Part shown: one piece after another, positions 44,467 through 51,960 of the stretch
Numbering within the stretch: the first letter of the stretch is position 1
How the letters are laid out: every line of letters begins with the position of its first letter
From: Phycisphaeraceae bacterium
GTDB lineage: Bacteria > Planctomycetota > Phycisphaerae > Phycisphaerales > SM1A02
Assembly: GCA_019636755.1 (NCBI GenBank)
Contig: JAHBWZ010000003.1
Location: 248,001 to 312,000 of the forward strand
Length of the DNA: 64,000 nt
Direction: 5' to 3'
Program-made: the position numbers and the translations under genes
The notes under the pieces: generated by a model
Database searches by the model: none
Told to the model about the DNA's origin: nothing
The model's input: only the letters and a program-made list of their open reading frames with translations

Positions 44467-46328
44467 CAGCCTCGTCTCCTGTCCGCGCCGCCGACGGCGT
44501 GCAGTTCGCGATCCGGGTACATCGAGACCGCGCTCAGCCAGCGTGCCATCGCCGCGCGACATTCATTGCGTGACTCGGGGAGTACGAGCGGACGCCCGCG
44601 CCCGTCGAGAAGGAGCCCGACCGTTCCTCCGCGGACGCTCCGCGCCACCCGCTTGCCCGGCCCGTTCCCGAGGTCGAACCCGCGCGCCGGCTCGACGGTG
44701 ACCGTGGCGCTCTCGCCCGGTCCCAGCGGCAGGAGCTTCAGATCGCCGCAGGTGATCTCTCCGGACTCCCGGAGCGTCTCGCCGGTGACCTCGTACCGGA
44801 AGCAGGTGCGTCCCGCCTTCCCCGCCCCCTTCGCGGCAACGCACGTTCCGAGGTAGATCAGGCAGTCCCGCTCGAAGACCTCCAGCGATGCCTGCGGGTG
44901 CACCTCGGCCAGCACACCCAGGTGCGGCATCATGAAGATGCTGTCCTTGGCGAGCGTCGTGAAGCCCTCGGGCTCGAAGGCGTCGATCAGCATGAGCGCG
45001 GTCTGCTGCATCCGCGGCGCGTGCGAGAGAACTCCGCCGGATGCGACCAGCAGGTCGAGTTTCATGTTGTCGACGATCGTCTGGCCGCTCGTCTGCTGGC
45101 TGAACGTGTCGCCGACCGTCCTCTGCTGCTGCACACCCTTGAGCGTCGTGGCGAACTCCTTGTGCTGCTGATACGCGAGCCGCAGCGCCTCCCGCGCCAC
45201 CGCCTGCTCGAAGACCAGCGCCTCCAGCGACTGCGGGATCGTCGTCGGACGGATCATCTTGTTCTTGACGCGGTTCCGGAGTTCCCGCTCGTCCATGTCG
45301 AAGTGGACCCAGCGGAGAACGTTCGCCATCGTCGCCTCGGCGCAGACGTTGGAGATCGAGTAGCTCATCCCCAGGTTCGCCGAAACCGTCCGGTTGAAGG
45401 TTCCGTCGAAGACCGAGAACACGTCCGTGGTCGCGCCGCCGATGTCGACGCCGACCGCGTTGATGCCCTGTCGCTCCGCGATCGTCCGGAGGATGTTGCC
45501 GACCGCGCCGGGAGTCGGCATGATCGGCGCATCGGTCCAGTTCATCAGGATGTCGTAGCCCGGCGCATGCGCCATGACGTGCTCCAGGAACATGTCATGG
45601 ATCGCGTCCCGCGCCGGGCCCAGGTTCTCCCGCTCCAGCACCGGCCGGAGATTGTCGACCACCTTGAGGTCGATGGGCTCGTCCTCGAACGCCTTCGCCA
45701 CCAGCGACGCTGCATCCCGGTTGCCGGCGAAGATGACCGGCATCCGGTACTCACCGCCGAATCGCGGCTGCGGGCGGGCGGGGCCGATGAGTTCGGCGAT
45801 CTCCACGACCTTCTTGACGTCGCCGCCGTCGGTGCCGCCGGAGACCAGGATCATGTCCGGCCGCAGTTCACGGATCCGCTGGATCTGCTCGTAGGGCCGG
45901 CGCCGGTCGTTCGACGCGATCGTGTCCATGACGATCGCGCCGGCGCCGAGCGCCGCGCGCTTCGCGCTCGCCGCGGTCATCTCCCGGACGACGCCCGCGA
46001 CCATCATCTGGAGACCGCCGCCCGCCGACGACGTGGAGATGTAGAGGTCGCACCCCTCCGGTCCGTCGGGCCCGGTGCGGGCCGGCTGGATGATCCGGCC
46101 GTTCCCGTCCACCAGGCGACGTCCGGCGAGTTCGCCGATCTCCGTCACCGAGTTGATCACGCCGATGGTCACGTTCGCGAACGGCTCTTCGACGGTCGTC
46201 GGCGCCTCGCCGCGGTGTGTCTGTCGGTACACCCCTTCAACGCGCTGGATGAGGATCGCCTTCGTCGTGGTCGAGCCGCAGTCCGTGGCGAGAATGACCG
46301 TGACCTTCTCTGGTTCGATTCGCGTCAT
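44466..46328 (-). CDS. MutL/GlmL-like ASKHA-fold ATPase without its mutase
   Basis: A 620-residue cytosolic protein of the MutL (glutamate mutase L) family, which has the actin/Hsp70 fold. Phosphate loop 1: ILATDCGSTTTKAILIQRVE (residues 12-31). Phosphate loop 2: GVDIGGATTDVFSVF (293-307), and MILVSGGTDGGDVKKVVEIA (159-178). GlmL normally sits beside GlmS and GlmE and is thought to reactivate the cobalamin enzyme. Here neither a B12-binding DxHxxG protein nor a mutase catalytic subunit lies in the window. Instead it is sandwiched in an operon of membrane proteins (ATGA before, TGATG after). The name MutL here has nothing to do with DNA mismatch repair. I infer an ATPase driving or gating the membrane complex encoded around it. 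Confidence 0.88.
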   Translation of the reverse strand: MTRIEPEKVTVILATDCGSTTTKAILIQRVEGVYRQTHRGEAPTTVEEPFANVTIGVINSVTEIGELAGRRLVDGNGRIIQPARTGPDGPEGCDLYISTSSAGGGLQMMVAGVVREMTAASAKRAALGAGAIVMDTIASNDRRRPYEQIQRIRELRPDMILVSGGTDGGDVKKVVEIAELIGPARPQPRFGGEYRMPVIFAGNRDAASLVAKAFEDEPIDLKVVDNLRPVLERENLGPARDAIHDMFLEHVMAHAPGYDILMNWTDAPIMPTPGAVGNILRTIAERQGINAVGVDIGGATTDVFSVFDGTFNRTVSANLGMSYSISNVCAEATMANVLRWVHFDMDERELRNRVKNKMIRPTTIPQSLEALVFEQAVAREALRLAYQQHKEFATTLKGVQQQRTVGDTFSQQTSGQTIVDNMKLDLLVASGGVLSHAPRMQQTALMLIDAFEPEGFTTLAKDSIFMMPHLGVLAEVHPQASLEVFERDCLIYLGTCVAAKGAGKAGRTCFRYEVTGETLRESGEITCGDLKLLPLGPGESATVTVEPARGFDLGNGPGKRVARSVRGGTVGLLLDGRGRPLVLPESRNECRAAMARWLSAVSMYPDRELHAVGGADRRRG

Positions 46329-46714
46329 GCATCCGGTTCCGGGGCCGTGTCCGCCTGCGCAGCGTCGCCTGCCGGCGGACGGGCGGACTCCGATTCGAAG
46401 TGTTCGATGCGCCGGCTGAGGTACTCGAAGGCGCCGCGATGCTCGAGGAACTCGGCGAGCCTTCGGTACGCCTCGTGATTCTCGCGCCGCGCGAGCGACC
46501 AGACGACCGGTGACAGCGCATGCATCGCCTGGCTTGCGAGGTAGCCGAGCGGCCGGCTCATCTCCAGCGCCACGAGCCCGGGCACCGTGAGACGTCGCCG
46601 GGCCAGGGCGCGGCACAGTCGATCGACCACCGGCGCCTGGTCAGGCGTCGGTTCGTGCGGCCCCGGCGCCTCGATGGCGAACGCGTGCCGGAGGGCGGTG
46701 CGGAGCCTGCTCAT
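46325..46714 (-). CDS. Small helical protein, MutL/DUF6754 cluster (129 aa)
   Basis: A 129-residue, mostly helical protein not recognised. Core: DQAPVVDRLCRALARRRLTV, PGLVALEMSRPLGYLASQAM, HALSPVVWSLARRENHEAYR, then an amphipathic helix to HFESESARPPAGD. No signal, but the middle (LGYLASQAMHALSPVVW) is hydrophobic enough for membrane contact. Start 46714 overlaps the stop of the upstream gene (ATGA), and its stop overlaps the MutL start in the same way, so it is probably made in step with MutL. Confidence 0.7.
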   Translation of the reverse strand: MSRLRTALRHAFAIEAPGPHEPTPDQAPVVDRLCRALARRRLTVPGLVALEMSRPLGYLASQAMHALSPVVWSLARRENHEAYRRLAEFLEHRGAFEYLSRRIEHFESESARPPAGDAAQADTAPEPDA

Positions 46715-47274
46715 CGGGCAGGATCTCCCGCGCAGGGCGCGGCCGCGACCGGCGGGTCGACGGACGGTGCGGCGCTGTCCGTGTTGCGCGCGTGTACCGC
46801 GGCATGGGCGGCGCCGAGCCATCCGCTCGACGTCGCCGGATCGGCGCCGAGAAGAACATGAAGACCGGGATCGGGGCCGAAGCGCGGCCGCGCCGGTCGG
46901 CGCGCGAGCAGGGCCGCATGGCTCCCCAGGTCCAGCCGACCGACCTCCTGCCACCGGATCGAACGGCGCGTCAGCGGCGTCGTCACTTCGACGCCGTCAT
47001 CCGTCACCAGGTATCTCGAAGGAAGGAAGAACCGGCGGAGGACGGCCGCCAGCACGCCCGCCGACGCGAGCCCCCACCCGGGATCGCCTCCGACGCGTGC
47101 GATCAGGAGCGCCAGACCGGCGATGACCGTCACGGCGAGCAGCGTCCTGGGTGGATGCTCCCGCGCCGGATGCGCCGTCCACGCCCGACGCTCGATCGGG
47201 CGCACGAGGCTGGTCACGCGGGTGGCTGTCACTCGGTCGCTGTCTCCTGCCGGTGGCCGGGCGAAGCGGGCCAT
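46711..47274 (-). CDS. Membrane protein with PH-like domain, first gene of the MutL/DUF6754 cluster
   Basis: A 187-residue protein. After about 50 polar residues come one or two hydrophobic segments (LLAVTVIAGLALLIARV; LASAGVLAAVLRRFFLP), then a small beta domain like the bacterial PH fold: RYLVTDDGVEVTTPLTRRSI, RWQEVGRLDLGSHAALLARR, PGLHVLLGADP. The C-terminal 40 residues are alanine/proline-rich. The start is uncertain: ATG 47274 is used, while GTG 47304 adds 10 residues. It begins 84 nt after nadC ends, and no separate promoter is obvious, so the cluster may be transcribed from the nadC promoter. Confidence 0.68.
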   Translation of the reverse strand: MARFARPPAGDSDRVTATRVTSLVRPIERRAWTAHPAREHPPRTLLAVTVIAGLALLIARVGGDPGWGLASAGVLAAVLRRFFLPSRYLVTDDGVEVTTPLTRRSIRWQEVGRLDLGSHAALLARRPARPRFGPDPGLHVLLGADPATSSGWLGAAHAAVHARNTDSAAPSVDPPVAAAPCAGDPAR

Positions 47275-47358
47275 GTCCGCCGCCGGGACGCCGACGGCGG
47301 CCACCGACGCCGCGGTGCCGGGGCGACAGCGTACCGGATCACGGCGCAGCCGTGGCGG

Positions 47359-48306
47359 TCATGCATCCAGGCCGACATCGAGCGAGCGGATGCCATGGGT
47401 CAGCGCCCCGACCGAGATTCGATCAACCCCGGTCTCCGCGACCTCCCGGACGTTCTCGAGGGTGATACCGCCGGATGCCTCCAACCGGATCCCGGGCGCC
47501 CGGGCATCGCGGCGCGCCACCGCCGCACGCAGGCATGGCGGCGGCATGTTGTCCAGGAGGACGATGTCCACCAGCCCCGGCCCCGCGCCGAGGATCGCCT
47601 CGAGCTGATCGAGTCGATCGACCTCGACCTCGACGAACTGCAGCGGCGCCGGCGCGCGCACGCGACGGATCGCATCGGACAGGCTCCCCGCCCAGGACGC
47701 CGCGGGCAGGGCGGCGAGATGATTGTCCTTATAGAGGGCCGCGTCGAAGAGCCCGAGTCGATGCGGCACGCCTCCGCCGCACGCCACCGCGTGCTTCTCG
47801 GGACCGCGCAGTCCCGGCGTGGTCTTGCGGGTCTCGCAGATCACCGCCCGTGTCCCCCGGATGCGGTCGACGAATCGCCGCGTGACCGTCGCAATTCCGG
47901 ACAGTCGTCCGATGAAGTTGAGCAGCGGTCGCTCGATCGCGAGCAGGAGATGCAGCGGCGCCGTGAGGTGCGCCACGACGGCCCCCGCCTCCAGGGACAT
48001 GCCGTCCTGCGCACGGACGGTCCCGCGCAGCGATCCGCCGAGTCGCCGTTCATACTCGGTCGCCAGCGCGGGAAGCATCGCGAGCCCGCTCAGGACGCCT
48101 GGCTCCCGCATGACGATGGACATCGTCACGTGCCGGCGCGAATCGGGCAGACTGTCGGTCGTCACGTCGCCGCGGTCGCCCAGGTCCTCCTGCATCGCCA
48201 GGTGCATGAGCGGCGCAAGCAGCGCGTCCGGGCAGCGTGCCTGGAATGCATCGCGCAGAACGGGCAGCATGAGTTGCCCCGGATCGTCGAACGGCGTCTG
48301 CGGCAC
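47359..48306 (-). CDS. nadC: Nicotinate-nucleotide pyrophosphorylase (quinolinate phosphoribosyltransferase)
   Basis: A 315-residue cytosolic enzyme of NAD synthesis that joins quinolinate and PRPP. Motifs: MQEDLGDRGDVTTDSLPDSR near the N-terminus, ERPLLNFIGRLSGIATVTRR, VICETRKTTPGLRGPEKHAV, ACGGGVPHRLGLFDAALYKD NH, VEVEVDRLDQLEAILGAGPG, DIVLLDNMPP, and the C-terminal RLEASGGITLENVREVAETG phosphate-binding end. The start is GTG at 48306, 7 nt after a TACACT -10 box, so the mRNA looks leaderless with a GTG start. The MutL/DUF6754 cluster follows downstream on the same strand. Confidence 0.95.
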   Translation of the reverse strand: MPQTPFDDPGQLMLPVLRDAFQARCPDALLAPLMHLAMQEDLGDRGDVTTDSLPDSRRHVTMSIVMREPGVLSGLAMLPALATEYERRLGGSLRGTVRAQDGMSLEAGAVVAHLTAPLHLLLAIERPLLNFIGRLSGIATVTRRFVDRIRGTRAVICETRKTTPGLRGPEKHAVACGGGVPHRLGLFDAALYKDNHLAALPAASWAGSLSDAIRRVRAPAPLQFVEVEVDRLDQLEAILGAGPGLVDIVLLDNMPPPCLRAAVARRDARAPGIRLEASGGITLENVREVAETGVDRISVGALTHGIRSLDVGLDA

Positions 48307-48313
48307 GGAGGCC

Positions 48314-48319
48314 AGTGTA
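48314..48319 (-). promoter_or_regulatory. -10 box (TACACT) of nadC
   Basis: The minus strand reads GGTACACT, then GGCCTCC, then GTG of nadC. No ribosome binding site at normal spacing. It may also drive the downstream eight-gene cluster. Confidence 0.58.
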
Positions 48320-48421
48320 CCGGTGCGGCCGATGTGCCAGAGACGCGGTCCGGCGCCGTCTCCGGCGGGCGCCAGCCCGGGGCGCCTCGCCGCGGCCGGG
48401 CAGGCCCGACGTCACAAGGAT

Positions 48422-48449
48422 CGCGGGCGGGCCCGAAGGCCCGCCCGCG
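48422..48449 (-). terminator. Hairpin terminator after the OmcB-like gene
   Basis: A 12-bp perfect stem (CGCGGGCGGGCC and complement) with a CGAA tetraloop, 68 nt after the stop codon of the OmcB-like gene. The T-run on the minus strand is weak (GATCCTTG), so efficiency is uncertain. Confidence 0.7.
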
Positions 48450-48517
48450 CTGGCGTGCAACGTGATGTCGAGCCGGTCCGGCCCGATCGTCCGGACGGGG
48501 TGCCGGAGACCCGCTGC

Positions 48518-50113
48518 TTACCGGTAGAAGTTGGTCGTCTCGACCTTCACCAGCGGCCGCGTGATCTCGTTGCTCGACGCCTCGCCACGGAACTGCACCT
48601 GGCCATCACCCTTCGCGCGGACCACGATGCGATAGGTCCGTCGCTCCTTGGGCTCGAGTCGCGCAATCGGCTCGAACCGGACGGTGCGGGCGCTGACCGC
48701 CGCCGCCGTCGGCCCCGTGGAGGTGACGTACTCCATGAGCGTCAGTTCATCCATCGTGCAGACCAGCCGGACGTTGGTCAGCGGCGCCGTTCCCTGGTTC
48801 GTCACGTGGAGGATGTAGGTCACGGTCTCGCCGACCTGCACCGGGTCCGGTTCGTCCGTGCCGTCGAGGAGCAGCGCGGGGATACCGACGAATGCAGTCT
48901 GGCAGGCGGTGCTCACCAGTGCGGCGCAGACGCCCTCGGCGGTCGCGGTGTACCGGATGACCGCCGCCGCGTCCGACGCGAAGCTCGCCGACACGGATCG
49001 CGCCTCGTTCGGGCGGAGCCGTCCGACGCGCCACGTGATCCGGCCTGCGGCGACCTCGCCGCCGGCGGAGGCGCGGACGAAGCGGGCGTTGGCCGGGACC
49101 GGCATCGCGACGACGGTGTCGGCGGAGTCGCCGTCACCGGTGTTCTTCACAGTGACCTCGAATGAACCCTCACGGCCGAGGAACATCTGCTCGGGCGACG
49201 CGCATTCGATCGTCAGCACCGGCTGCCTGACGACGGTGCCGGCGCGCGGCGCCTCCGCTGTGAGATTCCCGGCGGCGACCGCGGTCGCCGGACTCTGGAA
49301 CGTTCCGGTCCGGGCCGCCTTCGCCTGCACGGTGATGACCCTCGACTCGCCGGCACCGAGCGTGCCGACCTCCGCTTCGACGAGCGACCGATTGCCCTCG
49401 ACGGTGGTGAGGCCCGCGGGGAGCTGGTCGCGCACACGCACGCTCTCGGCCGCGCCCGTCCCGGGATTGCGCACCTCGTAGCGCAGCGTGATCGGATCGC
49501 AGACGAGGACTTCGGGCGTGGCGCTCTTCACGATCGTCAGGCCGGGCTCCACGACCTGCGCCGCGACGCAGAGCGCGTTGTTGTACGAGACGCTCACGCA
49601 ATTGGAACTCGTGCCGACCTTGTCCGCCTTCGCGGAGACGCGGATGACCTCGGTCTTCTGGGCGCCGAGGTCGCCGATGAACCACTGGAGCGAACCATCG
49701 CTTCCGCGGTTCGCCGCCGGCTGGGACTCCGTGACCTCCGCGTTCTGCAGGCTCGATGTCGTCAGCAGAACGTTCTGCAGCGTCCCATGCGTCAGGTTGG
49801 TGACATGCAGCTCGTACGTGTACGGCACCGTACGACGCACCTGCGCCGGAATGACCTGGTGGATCATGAGCGCGCTGGACTGGATCTCACCGGTTGGGAA
49901 CGCGAGCGCTGCCACGTTGTGTCCGCGCGGAACCTGCGGCCGATACTCCGCGCCCACTCCCGCACGACGCGGCGCCTCCTCTCGCGGTGCCGCCTGTGCT
50001 GCCGGCCTGGATTCTTCCTTCTGTACCGATGTGCAACCCGTCCCGGCCGCGGCGGCGGCGAGCGCCGCGCATGCCAGCCCGACCGTCATGATGGAACGAT
50101 GCCTGGTCTTCAC
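48518..50113 (-). CDS. OmcB-like / DUF11-repeat outer-surface lipoprotein
   Basis: A 531-residue lipoprotein: start GTG 50113 with AAGGAG 6 nt upstream; signal GLACAALAAAAAGTGC with the lipidated cysteine near residue 27. After a charged linker come at least four immunoglobulin-like conserved repeats of the DUF11 type: RRTVPYTYELHVTNLTHGTL, GLTIVKSATPEVLVCDPITL plus RYEVRNPGTGAAESVRVRDQ, EGSFEVTVKNTGDGDSADTV, and GETVTYILHVTNQGTAPLTN. Several repeats hold paired cysteines (VCDPI, CVSVSYNNALC, IECASPEQ, GVCAALVSTACQ). This is the domain plan of chlamydial OmcB, a disulfide-linked envelope protein, and homologues occur in the PVC superphylum. Probably a structural protein of the cell envelope. 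Confidence 0.88.
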   Translation of the reverse strand: MKTRHRSIMTVGLACAALAAAAAGTGCTSVQKEESRPAAQAAPREEAPRRAGVGAEYRPQVPRGHNVAALAFPTGEIQSSALMIHQVIPAQVRRTVPYTYELHVTNLTHGTLQNVLLTTSSLQNAEVTESQPAANRGSDGSLQWFIGDLGAQKTEVIRVSAKADKVGTSSNCVSVSYNNALCVAAQVVEPGLTIVKSATPEVLVCDPITLRYEVRNPGTGAAESVRVRDQLPAGLTTVEGNRSLVEAEVGTLGAGESRVITVQAKAARTGTFQSPATAVAAGNLTAEAPRAGTVVRQPVLTIECASPEQMFLGREGSFEVTVKNTGDGDSADTVVAMPVPANARFVRASAGGEVAAGRITWRVGRLRPNEARSVSASFASDAAAVIRYTATAEGVCAALVSTACQTAFVGIPALLLDGTDEPDPVQVGETVTYILHVTNQGTAPLTNVRLVCTMDELTLMEYVTSTGPTAAAVSARTVRFEPIARLEPKERRTYRIVVRAKGDGQVQFRGEASSNEITRPLVKVETTNFYR

Positions 50114-50131
50114 GATGTTCTCCTTGAAGGT

Positions 50132-50175
50132 CGGAGGTCCGGCGGCACAGTGACACCCGGGCACGCGGACCTCCG
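50132..50175 (-). promoter_or_regulatory. Leader hairpin of the OmcB-like gene
   Basis: A 10-bp inverted repeat (CGGAGGTCCG at 50132-50141 and CGGACCTCCG at 50166-50175) with a 24-nt loop lies within the 5' leader, ending just upstream of the ribosome binding site. It could affect mRNA stability or translation. Matching of the arms is perfect; function is inferred. Confidence 0.5.
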
Positions 50176-50197
50176 TACATGGATCTGAATGGCCGCG

Positions 50198-50225
50198 AGT
50201 CTACGGCCCCCCCCATCCGTGTCAA
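50198..50225 (-). promoter_or_regulatory. Consensus-like sigma70 promoter of the OmcB-like gene
   Basis: On the minus strand, TTGACA (complement of 50220-50225), a 16-nt spacer containing a run of eight G, and TAGACT (complement of 50198-50203). This is the best -35/-10 pair in the window and predicts transcription from about 50191 with a leader of about 78 nt, suggesting high expression of the envelope protein. Confidence 0.82.
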
Positions 50226-50437
50226 GGAGCCGAAGGGGGTGCCTTCCCCGCATCTCATCGCGGATTCAGGCATGGCGCTGCGGGCCCCGGCGGTTCCGGG
50301 GGCCGGAAGCGCGGCGGAATACCGTCATCGAACCCGTTGCCCAGGCAACGGTTCCGTCCGACGCCCCCATCCGCTGCACCTCGGCGCGGACGCACGCGGA
50401 CGCGCCACGATGATCGCAGGGACGCCGCATCCGGCGA

Positions 50438-51724
50438 TCAGTCGTCGGACCTTTCCGACGCGTCAAATGCCATGACGACCTGTGATCCGTACACGGGATA
50501 CTCGATCGCGCATCGATAGCTGCGGAACGCCAGCTCATCCCATCCCGTCCGTGCGAAGACTGCACGAAGCATGTCGATGTATCGCGGAACAACGCCGGTC
50601 CGCAGACCGGCGATGCCGGACCCCATGGACTGGAGCGTCTCGATCATGTCCAGGCGGCTGATGTCCCGGCTGCGATCATTCACGCTCGCGATTCCGTCGA
50701 TCGCCGTGTCGTAGATCACGAGCGAGGGATCGCGCCCGTCGTACAGGTCACGATGGACGAGCGCATCGAACACGAGCGTGCGCACCGGGATCGAGACCGA
50801 CGCGAAGACGTAGCTTCGGCGACCCGATCCACGCGGCACGAACCGGGGGATCTCGTTGAGATTCACCTCGGCCAGCAGGAAGTCCACCGACGACTCGGGG
50901 CCGAACGCATCGCCTGCGAGCGCGTAATGGACGGAGGCGCCCGCGCGATCGACGACCATGCGCGGCAGCGGGTCGACGCAGAACTCGGGGAGCATCGCAT
51001 CCTCGATCGACTCGATCGGCAGTCCGCTGAGCGTCATCGGTCGCCGCGCTTCCTCGTCCTGGTCCAGGCGGCGCGTGGCGAACCGCGCGGTGGCACCGGG
51101 TCGAAGCCGCTGCAGGCCGAGATGCCCCATGATCCAGACGACATCGATCCGATCGGTGCTGGCGCCGGGGTGCAGCAGGGCGGTCGCCAGGTTCACGCGT
51201 GCTTCGACGCCCTTGAGCTGGCTCATGGCGCGGAACGCCGACTGCTTGCGACGGAGTTCGAACTCGCGCCGGGCCTCGGGCAGCCACGCACTGATGACCG
51301 CGTCGAGCCCCGCTCGATCGCCGGCGCCTGAGCGGATCAGTGCCTCGAACCGATCCACCGCGGCGAGCGCGGGGTCCACCCGATCCACGGGGACCCCCGT
51401 GCGGCGGGCCGCCAGCAGAAGCCGGCGGAGCGGCTCCGGCCCCGGAAGGTGGTGCACCACCGCCATCGGGTCGCCGGCCCGCATGGCCTTCAGCACCCGG
51501 CTCGCGAGCACCTTGTCGAGTCCCAGCGCGCCGGCCAGCGCCTGCGGGCCGCGCGGCGCCCCCGGAACCATCGCCAGGACCCCTCCCATGGAGTCGGCGA
51601 GGGCCTGTCCCAGGGCCACGACCCGCGCCTCGAGCCCTGTCGCGGCACCGGCCGACCCGATCGGTGGCTCCGCCACGGGCGTGGTGCCCCGGCTGCGGTC
51701 GGTCGTCGTGGCGTCCTGTCTCAT
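50438..51724 (-). CDS. Unknown cytosolic protein with winged-helix-like N-terminus
   Basis: A 428-residue soluble protein. ATG 51724 has AAAGGG 10 nt upstream. Residues 30-110 look like a helix-turn-helix: ARVVALGQALADSMGGVLAM, PQALAGALGLDKVLASRVLK and AMRAGDPMAVVHHLPGPEPL, the pattern of a winged-helix DNA-binding region. The long remainder (DRFEALIRSGAGDRAGLDAV, IDVVWIMGHLGLQRLRPGAT, SVHYALAGDAFGPESSVDFL) is mixed alpha/beta, with no motif I can name. Possibly a transcription regulator. It is divergent from a dockerin-tailed protein gene, and a perfect 10-bp inverted repeat lies between them, so auto- or cross-regulation is conceivable. Specific function unknown. Confidence 0.7.
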   Translation of the reverse strand: MRQDATTTDRSRGTTPVAEPPIGSAGAATGLEARVVALGQALADSMGGVLAMVPGAPRGPQALAGALGLDKVLASRVLKAMRAGDPMAVVHHLPGPEPLRRLLLAARRTGVPVDRVDPALAAVDRFEALIRSGAGDRAGLDAVISAWLPEARREFELRRKQSAFRAMSQLKGVEARVNLATALLHPGASTDRIDVVWIMGHLGLQRLRPGATARFATRRLDQDEEARRPMTLSGLPIESIEDAMLPEFCVDPLPRMVVDRAGASVHYALAGDAFGPESSVDFLLAEVNLNEIPRFVPRGSGRRSYVFASVSIPVRTLVFDALVHRDLYDGRDPSLVIYDTAIDGIASVNDRSRDISRLDMIETLQSMGSGIAGLRTGVVPRYIDMLRAVFARTGWDELAFRSYRCAIEYPVYGSQVVMAFDASERSDD

Positions 51725-51833
51725 CGGGCATCCCTTTCCATGGCACCTGCACCACGCCGTCGGCGCCTCTCCTGCTCGACGGGCCCCCGACCATCCACTC
51801 TACCGCCGTGGAATTGATTCAGCAAAGGATTCC

Positions 51834-51854
51834 GGAAGTTTCCGGGAAACTTCC
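51834..51854. promoter_or_regulatory. Perfect 10-bp inverted repeat, candidate operator
   Basis: GGAAGTTTCC (51834-51843), one G, then its exact reverse complement (51845-51854). It covers the place where the -35 element for the TATACT box at 51868 should be, so a bound dimeric protein would block or replace the -35 contact. It is also AT-richer than its surroundings. Confidence 0.6.
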
Positions 51855-51867
51855 TTGAAGAACCTCG

Positions 51868-51873
51868 TATACT
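51868..51873 (+). promoter_or_regulatory. -10 box (TATACT) of the dockerin-tailed protein gene
   Basis: CGTATACTG at 51866-51874. The region 17 nt upstream (GGAAAC) is not a -35 consensus and lies in the inverted repeat. The leader would be about 80 nt, with AGAAGGA about 10 nt before the ATG at 51961. Confidence 0.6.
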
Positions 51874-51960
51874 GTGACCGGCGGACCGCTCACGGACCGT
51901 CCGCCGACCAACCATGACCCCGGGCCGCTTCGACCCGCGACTTCAGAAGGATCGACCCTC

